Of a DNA stretch of 11,027 bases, positions 6,424 to 11,027 are shown piece after piece (within the stretch, counting starts at the first letter, position 1; each line of letters begins with the position of its first letter). The stretch is from Nitrospirota bacterium. GTDB lineage: Bacteria > Nitrospirota > JACRHJ01. The position numbers and the translations under genes were made by a program. Location: positions 1-11,027 of the forward strand of contig JAKAHE010000059.1 of the NCBI GenBank assembly GCA_021815285.1. Reading direction: 5' to 3'. The notes beneath the pieces are model-generated. The model had not been told where the DNA came from. It searched no databases and was given only the letters and a program-made list of their open reading frames with translations.

Positions 6424-8521
6424 GCACAATCCTCGCGTCGATGGCGACCGCGCCTTCGCCCTCCGGCAGAACCAGGAGGGGGTTTATGTCCATCTCCACA
6501 ATCTCAGGAAAGTCCGTCACGAGTTGGGAAAGCCTCATGATGCACTCCCTCGCGGCGCTGATGTCCGAAGATCTCTCGCCGCGAAGGCCCTTGAGGAGCG
6601 CGAAGGAGCGTATATCCTCCATCATCGAGCCGGCCTCGAATACGCCGACGGGCGCAATCCGGAAGGACACGTCCCCAAGCGCCTCGACATATATCCCGCC
6701 CATGCCGAACATTATCATCGGCCCGAAGCTGTGGTCAAATGTCATTCCAAGGATTACTTCCTTCCCGCCGGTTACCATCTCCTGCGCCAGGCAGCCCCAT
6801 ACCATCGCCGAAGGCATCAGCCTCTGGGCATTTGAGGTTATCTCAAGGAAGGCCGTCTCCACGTCGCGCGGCGTGCGGAGATTTGCCCGCACCCCGCCGA
6901 TGTCAGTCTTGTGGAGTATATCCGGGGAGGAGATTTTCAGCACTACAGGGAACCCTATTTTTATAGCCGCCTTCACCGCCTCGCCAGAAGTCCTGGCCAG
7001 GGCGCTTTTCGGCGTGCGGAAACCGTAGGCAGAGATTATCTCGCTTGCGTCCTTCTCGCCAAGCTCGTGCCTGTCAGTCTCCCGCGCCGATGATATTACC
7101 CTGCGCGCTCTTTCCTGGTCTGCATCAAAATGTCTGAAGCCGGGCTCCGGCCTCTCTTTCGCCCGGCGGTATCGCAGCAAAGCGTCGAAAGCCCGCACGC
7201 CGTCTTCGGGGTAGGGATATGTCGGTATCCCGCCGGCCCGGAGTATTTCGGCGCCTTTTTTAATGCTGTTGCCGCCCATGAAACATGCGAGTACGGGCTT
7301 TTTTTTCTTGCCCTTTAGCTTAAGTATCGCCTCTGCGGTCCCTTCCACTTCCGTCATGGCCTGGGGCGTGAGTATGACGAGAGCGCCGTCAACGCCAGGG
7401 TCGTTTATCACGGCCGTCATGGCCGCCTCATACCTCTCCGCCCGCGCGTCGCCTACGACATCCACCGGGTTATAGAATCCCGCCGTCGGCGGGAGGTTTT
7501 TGCGGAGCGAAGAAATCGTGCCGGGCGAAAGCTCCGCCATCCTCGCCGTCGAACGCTCGCACGCGTCCGCCGCGATTATTCCGGGGCCGCCCGCATTGGT
7601 TACGATACATAGCCCCGGCCCTTCGGGTATGGGATTGTCGGCGAATGCCAGCGCGAAATTGAACAGGTCTTCTATCGTATGCGCCCTTAATACCCCTGAC
7701 TGCCTGAAGGCCGCGTCGAACGCCTTCTCCGAGCCTGCGAGCGACCCGGTATGTGAAGACGCTGCCCTTGCCCCGGCGGAGGTTCCGCCGCCCTTCATTA
7801 CCACGACAGGCTTCTTCTGAACCACCTCGGACGCTTTGTCCATGAACTCGCGGCCATTTGTTATGCCCTCGATATATCCAAGGATGACGCGCGTCTGCGG
7901 GTCGTCGGCGAGGTATCCCAACAGGTCGATCTCGCTTATGTCCGACTTGTTGCCGAGCGAGACAAACTTGGAAAAACCGACGCCGCGCACCAAGGACCAG
8001 TCGAGTATCGCCGTGCAGAGCGCGCCGGACTGCGAAAAAAAAGCTATGCTCCCTTGCCTCGGCATGAGCGGCGCGAAGGAGGCGTTGAGGCCGTTGGCCG
8101 TGTTTATTAATCCCAGGCAGTTTGGCCCAAGGATGCGGACGCCTCCGGCTGCTGCGGTTTCGATAATCTCTCGCTCAAGCATGTATCCCGCCTCGCCCGT
8201 CTCCTTGAATCCGGCGGTGATGATTATGGCGGCCCGAACGCCTTTACGGGCGCACTGCCGGACGGAGTCCAGGACGAATCTCGCGGGCACTGCTATTACG
8301 GCGAGGTCAACCGCCTCCTGGATGCTAAGCATGTCAGGGCGGGTTTTAAGCCCCAGTATTCTTTTTGCGTTGGGGTTGACGGGATAGAGAGCGCCCGCGT
8401 AACCGTTGGACCTGAGATTGCTGAGTATGCTGTGGCCGACCTTGGCTGCGTCCCTCGAAGCGCCTATTACGGCCACGGAAGCGGGGTTGAAGAATTTGTT
8501 AAGCGATCCTGAGACTTTCAT
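6392..8521 (-). CDS. acd: ADP-forming acetate/acyl-CoA ligase, fused alpha-beta single chain
   Basis: The enzyme interconverts acyl-CoA + ADP + Pi with acid + ATP + CoA, usually making ATP from acetyl-CoA with acetate release. The 709 residues contain fused alpha and beta parts. First comes a CoA-binding Rossmann domain (KFFNPASVAVIGAS, 9-22; LGPNCLGLIN, 131-140). Next is a succinyl-CoA-ligase-like domain with FFSQSGALCT (161-170) and the phosphohistidine H257 in ASSHTGS. A linker follows, then an ATP-grasp domain (about 490-700) with the second conserved histidine, H537 (SSPDILHKTDIGG), and MFGMGGIYVE. All catalytic residues I know are present. No acetyltransferase domain is attached. The ATG is fixed by the conserved N-terminus but has no Shine-Dalgarno; a promoter-like element lies right before it. 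The last nine codons lie inside a palindromic repeat. Substrate (acetate or other acids) cannot be told. Confidence 0.93.
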   Translation of the reverse strand: MKVSGSLNKFFNPASVAVIGASRDAAKVGHSILSNLRSNGYAGALYPVNPNAKRILGLKTRPDMLSIQEAVDLAVIAVPARFVLDSVRQCARKGVRAAIIITAGFKETGEAGYMLEREIIETAAAGGVRILGPNCLGLINTANGLNASFAPLMPRQGSIAFFSQSGALCTAILDWSLVRGVGFSKFVSLGNKSDISEIDLLGYLADDPQTRVILGYIEGITNGREFMDKASEVVQKKPVVVMKGGGTSAGARAASSHTGSLAGSEKAFDAAFRQSGVLRAHTIEDLFNFALAFADNPIPEGPGLCIVTNAGGPGIIAADACERSTARMAELSPGTISSLRKNLPPTAGFYNPVDVVGDARAERYEAAMTAVINDPGVDGALVILTPQAMTEVEGTAEAILKLKGKKKKPVLACFMGGNSIKKGAEILRAGGIPTYPYPEDGVRAFDALLRYRRAKERPEPGFRHFDADQERARRVISSARETDRHELGEKDASEIISAYGFRTPKSALARTSGEAVKAAIKIGFPVVLKISSPDILHKTDIGGVRANLRTPRDVETAFLEITSNAQRLMPSAMVWGCLAQEMVTGGKEVILGMTFDHSFGPMIMFGMGGIYVEALGDVSFRIAPVGVFEAGSMMEDIRSFALLKGLRGERSSDISAARECIMRLSQLVTDFPEIVEMDINPLLVLPEGEGAVAIDARIVLDYFSFEKEK

Positions 8522-8529
8522 TTTATTAT

Positions 8530-8556
8530 GTTATACGATTGCAGGGCGGGCGTCAA
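8530..8556 (-). promoter_or_regulatory. Candidate sigma-70-type promoter for the acyl-CoA ligase gene
   Basis: On the minus strand, TTGACG (8556-8551) and TATAAC (8535-8530) match -35 and -10 boxes in five of six positions each. The 15-base spacer is shorter than the optimal 17. The -10 box ends only eight bases before the ATG at 8521, so transcription would begin at or next to the start codon. That fits the lack of any Shine-Dalgarno. An A-rich repeat arm lies just upstream of the -35 and could act like an UP element. This is a pattern match, not shown activity. Confidence 0.45.
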
Positions 8557-8557
8557 A

Positions 8558-8589
8558 CTTACTTTCTTTTTGGGTGAAAAGAAAGTAAG
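8558..8589. repeat. AT-rich palindromic repeat upstream of the acyl-CoA ligase gene
   Basis: Exact 13-base arms CTTACTTTCTTTT (8558-8570) and AAAAGAAAGTAAG (8577-8589) surround a six-base loop TGGGTG. It lies between the cyclase stop (8615) and the ligase start (8521), and ends just before the candidate -35 box. It resembles the palindrome at 6388-6423, suggesting a dispersed family with one copy at each end of the ligase gene. A short TTT follows the hairpin in the cyclase transcript, so weak termination of that gene is possible but not convincing. Confidence 0.85.
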
Positions 8590-8614
8590 CGGAAAAAAGC
8601 CAGGCGGTCTCTTA

Positions 8615-10702
8615 TTAACGTGAAACAGTCGCGGCCAGCTCGCGGTATGCGCGGCACTGGTTCCTGCCGCCGTTCTTTGCGGCATAGAGGGCCTGGTCGG
8701 CCTTCTCTATAAGTCCGCTCTTTTCCTTGGCGTCTTCCGGGAATACGGCGTAGCCTACGCTCACTGTTATGGGAACCCTCTGTCCGTCCAGGACGAACCT
8801 GCTCTTCTCGATGCTTGAGCGTATCCTCTCGGCCATCAGCGCCGCGCCCTTTATGTCCGTGTTGATGAGCAGGGTAATGAATTCCTCGCCGCCGTATCTG
8901 GCCGCAATGTCCACTGCACGCACCGTGTCCTTAAGGAGCGCCGCGATTTTTCTCAGCACCGCGTCTCCGACCGGATGACCGTAGGTGTCGTTTATTTTTT
9001 TGAAGTGGTCTATGTCGAAGAGGAGTATCGCCATAGGCTCCGGGTATCTCATGGCCCTGTCGAACTCCCTGTCGGCCTTGTCCTGGAAAGTCCTGTGGTT
9101 AGTAAGCCCCGTAAGCCCGTCGGTCGTCGCCATCGTTTCCATCGCGTGGTGAAGGTTCGCGTTGGCGATATTGACGGCCACCTGGTTTGCGATGACTGAG
9201 AGCGTGTTGTGCTGGTATTGCGTTATCGCGCCGGGCGCGCGCATGGCTATCGTGAATACGCCAAGGCAGGAGTCGTGGCTTAAGAACGGTATGCCGAGAA
9301 ACGAGCGGAAGTCCGTCTTGAGCAGGCCGTTCGGGAACACCGGGAGCTTCTGGGTTTTCTGGTCAATGTCGTTAAAAAAAAGCTCCTGCCTGGTCTCGAC
9401 TATCCACCCCAGCAGGCTCTTGGCAAGAGGCACAGGCCCATCCGGGAGCTTAAGCCCGTCGTAGCCCTTGAGCGTCCTGAAGACGGCAAAATCCGTACCC
9501 TCGACAAGCGAGATTGTCAGGTAATCGTAGGCTATTATCTCCCGCGAAAGGGTCGCAAGCTTCTCCAGGATGGTTTTCAGGTCGAGGCTCGAGGACAATT
9601 CTGCGCTTATCCGGTGCAGGGCCTCGGACTCCTTTGCCGACATGTCCACCCGCCGGTATGCCCGCGCGTTTTTCAGAACGTGAAGGGCAAGCGACGCAAA
9701 CCCCCCAAGGCTTTCCTTGTCTTTTTCCGTGAACGTCCCGGCGGCGCTGTCAAGCGCGATGATGCCCTCAAGGAATCCGTCGTTTATTATCGGCACTGAC
9801 AAAAAGGCGCCGGTATCCCGCTCGTCGTTTAAGTATCCGAGGCCGTGCGCGCCCTCTTTTACCAGCACGGCCTTCTTCTCCCTTGCCACCCAGCCGACAA
9901 GCCCCTGGCCGACGGCTATTTCAGGGGTGTCGGACAGGGCGGCATCCCCGATGTAAAGGCGGAGGTAAAGTTTTTCGGCGTCCTCCGTGGGCATGAAGAT
10001 AAGAGCATTGTCGCAGGAGATGGACGCCTTTATGGTGGTCAGCAGCTCTTCGAGCACCATGTCCAGTTCCGCCGCGCCCTCCACGAGATTTGACAGCCGT
10101 CCCTGCGGCGATATGGACGAAAGCTGCTTGTCGGCGCCGTCGGTCATGCCGGCCGCGCCCTCGTGCAGCCTGCGCACGGCGAGCATGGCCTTTTCTTTCT
10201 TCTTCTGCTCGGCCTGGAAAAGCCTGCCGAGGATAATCGCCGTCCCCAGGAGGTATGCGCCGAAGACCGCAAGCCCGGCGAGCGGCTTGGGCGCGGCCCC
10301 TGCGGAGAGCGCGTTCAGAACCTGAAGGATGAATATGAAAGCGGAGACCAGGAAATTAAAGCCAAGCGAGTAATAGACCGCGCAGAGGGCTATCAGGACA
10401 TAGTTCATCGGCTGGAGCCAGTGGTTTTCCGGGCCAAGCAGGACTGAAAATAAATCGAGCGTCAATACGAGCGAGATTACGAAGCAGAGGTCTGTGATGG
10501 TCTGAGGGACGGAGGGGCCGAGGAGTTTTACAAAGCTTACGGAGAGCAGCGCGAGAAGGAAGGCGGACCATAAGACGAGGAGCGGCGAGTCCCACCCAAG
10601 ACCCGTAAAAGGGATTACGGCGGACCCGGCATATGCCAGGAACACAAGGACCGCCAGGTAGTTTTTGCGTAAGAAACCGCCGGAATCGGATAGAGTTGGC
10701 AA
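8615..10702 (-). CDS. Membrane-anchored GAF-GAF-GGDEF diguanylate cyclase
   Basis: Predicted to make cyclic di-GMP from two GTP. Of 695 residues, about 13-160 hold five or six hydrophobic membrane segments. A charged linker (AEQKKKEK) follows, then GAF 1 (about 215-345), GAF 2 (about 370-515) and a GGDEF domain (about 526-688). The active site is intact: D563 and D565 in LLFDIDHFKKIND and GGEEF at 604-608. An inhibitory-site RxxD (R595-D598) lies at the canonical five residues before it, so product feedback is expected. No EAL or HD-GYP domain is present. The only start after the upstream in-frame stop and before the first membrane helix is TTG at 10702; a GGGGGTG lies nine bases upstream. 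The GAF ligands are unknown. A palindromic repeat separates it from the DUF507 gene. Confidence 0.93.
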   Translation of the reverse strand: MPTLSDSGGFLRKNYLAVLVFLAYAGSAVIPFTGLGWDSPLLVLWSAFLLALLSVSFVKLLGPSVPQTITDLCFVISLVLTLDLFSVLLGPENHWLQPMNYVLIALCAVYYSLGFNFLVSAFIFILQVLNALSAGAAPKPLAGLAVFGAYLLGTAIILGRLFQAEQKKKEKAMLAVRRLHEGAAGMTDGADKQLSSISPQGRLSNLVEGAAELDMVLEELLTTIKASISCDNALIFMPTEDAEKLYLRLYIGDAALSDTPEIAVGQGLVGWVAREKKAVLVKEGAHGLGYLNDERDTGAFLSVPIINDGFLEGIIALDSAAGTFTEKDKESLGGFASLALHVLKNARAYRRVDMSAKESEALHRISAELSSSLDLKTILEKLATLSREIIAYDYLTISLVEGTDFAVFRTLKGYDGLKLPDGPVPLAKSLLGWIVETRQELFFNDIDQKTQKLPVFPNGLLKTDFRSFLGIPFLSHDSCLGVFTIAMRAPGAITQYQHNTLSVIANQVAVNIANANLHHAMETMATTDGLTGLTNHRTFQDKADREFDRAMRYPEPMAILLFDIDHFKKINDTYGHPVGDAVLRKIAALLKDTVRAVDIAARYGGEEFITLLINTDIKGAALMAERIRSSIEKSRFVLDGQRVPITVSVGYAVFPEDAKEKSGLIEKADQALYAAKNGGRNQCRAYRELAATVSR

Positions 10703-10709
10703 GCGTAAA

Positions 10710-10716
10710 CACCCCC
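10710..10716 (-). promoter_or_regulatory. Ribosome-site candidate for the TTG start of the diguanylate cyclase
   Basis: On the minus strand GGGGGTG lies about nine bases before the TTG at 10702. The frame upstream meets a TGA at 10730-10732 with no ATG, GTG or TTG in between, so TTG is the earliest possible start. The first in-frame ATG is residue 99, inside the membrane region, and would remove several helices. Confidence 0.5.
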
Positions 10717-10728
10717 GAGGGAAGGCTC

Positions 10729-10798
10729 GTCATTCACGCGAAAGCGGGAATCCAGCGACTTTTGAAAGTCACCGGGCCCCCGTTTTCACGGGGGTGAC
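10729..10798. repeat. 70-bp imperfect palindrome, REP/MITE-like intergenic repeat
   Basis: Two 34-base arms face each other around a TG centre. The left arm has GTCATTC then GCGAAAGCGGGAATCCAG then GACTTT; the right arm, read in reverse complement, has GTCACCCCCGTGAAAACGGG then GACTTT. The arms agree in about two thirds of positions, and nearly all differences are transitions. Each half also forms its own small hairpin: CGCGAAAGCG-like on the left, and CCCCCG/CGGGGG with a TTTTCA loop at 10777-10794. The core resembles GTCATTCCCGCGAAAGCGGGAATCCAG-type repeats known from many proteobacterial genomes. It fills most of the gap between the DUF507 stop and the cyclase start. No transposase is nearby. 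Confidence 0.75.
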
Positions 10799-10829
10799 AG
10801 GATTGGTCTGCCGGCAATCGTCAGCCGCG

Positions 10830-11027
10830 CTATCTGCCCCTCTTCTTCAGTTCCTCTGCGTAATGCTTCCGGAAGAGTATGTCCCATTCCGGGCTTCCCT
10901 CCTGTATCTTACGCGAGTAGGAGAGCACCTTTTTCCTGACGGTCTCTTCCAGTTCCTCCTCGCCTTTGAGGGACTTGGCTATCGCCTGTTTGAGTTCGCG
11001 CCTTACCTTTGCGTCTTCTTCCAGGGT
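10830..11027 (-). CDS. DUF507 family protein, C-terminal part
   Basis: A minus-strand frame enters from the right edge and ends with TAG at 10830-10832, showing 65 residues; its start lies outside. The visible part is charged and helical (EEDAKVRRELKQAI, EELEETVRKKVLSYSRKI). It closes with EGSPEWDILFRKHYAEELKK near the end, which strongly resembles the C-terminus of DUF507 proteins of Desulfobacterota and related phyla. These are small proteins of unknown function, often about 90 residues, so roughly the first quarter is probably missing. The stop is followed by about 30 bp and then the 70-bp palindrome. Family assignment rests on recognition of this C-terminal pattern. Confidence 0.8.
   Translation of the reverse strand, partial: TLEEDAKVRRELKQAIAKSLKGEEELEETVRKKVLSYSRKIQEGSPEWDILFRKHYAEELKKRGR

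Noticed and set aside
6441..8387. Several plus-strand open frames opposite the acyl-CoA ligase
   Set aside because: Low-complexity Ser/Pro/Arg composition, no ribosome sites of note, and fully covered by a conserved enzyme on the other strand.
10356..10733. Minus-strand open frame overlapping the start of the cyclase
   Set aside because: Arg/Pro-rich out-of-frame translation that begins in the repeat; the cyclase frame contains clear membrane and GAF/GGDEF sequence.
1..11027. CRISPR arrays, tRNA or rRNA genes, transposases, phage or defence genes
   Set aside because: No regularly spaced repeats, no tRNA-like TTCGA/cloverleaf region in the gaps, and no recognisable recombinase, transposase or nuclease frame on either strand.

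Overview
The window looks like a chromosomal segment from a free-living, moderately GC-rich Gram-negative bacterium, with frequent ATA (Ile) and AGG (Arg) codons. The gene mix (a chemosensory cluster with a HEAT-repeat protein, single-chain ADP-forming acetyl-CoA synthetase, DUF3786, DUF507, dispersed palindromic repeats) best fits Desulfobacterota or Nitrospirota. That placement is inference with low confidence, because no rRNA or marker gene is present. Nearly every base is coding, and no stretch over 300 bases lacks a gene.

Plus strand, 2-4659: five closely packed genes that appear to form the tail of a chemosensory operon. In order they are a HEAT-repeat protein (5' end outside the window), the CheR methyltransferase, the CheB receiver-methylesterase, a coiled-coil/GAF protein, and a single-domain CheY-like receiver. 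CheR and CheB would set the methylation state of a chemoreceptor, and the small receiver would carry output or adaptation phosphoryl groups. The histidine kinase, CheW and receptor are not visible and, if linked, should lie upstream. The HEAT and GAF proteins are unusual accessories.

Minus strand, 4649-8521: a three-gene unit, read from right to left: a 709-residue single-chain ADP-forming acetate/acyl-CoA ligase, a BioD-like/DRTGG protein resembling the regulatory front half of long phosphotransacetylases, and a DUF3786 protein translationally coupled to it by a TAATG overlap. The theme is acetyl-CoA/acetate energy metabolism. This unit converges tail to tail on the chemosensory operon, and the last genes overlap by 11 bp.

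Minus strand, 8615-11027: a membrane-anchored GAF-GAF-GGDEF diguanylate cyclase, preceded by the 3' end of a DUF507 gene that runs off the right edge.

Three palindromic elements sit at gene borders. Two are related AT-rich hairpins that flank the acyl-CoA ligase gene, and one of these encodes that protein's last nine residues and stop codon. The third is a 70-bp imperfect palindrome of the widespread 'GCGGGAATCCAG' kind between the DUF507 and cyclase genes. The ligase gene also has a candidate promoter placed so close to its ATG that the mRNA may be leaderless. I saw no clearly new defence or mobile system. The most unusual items are the repeat-derived protein tail, the possible leaderless start, and the accessory proteins of the two operons.
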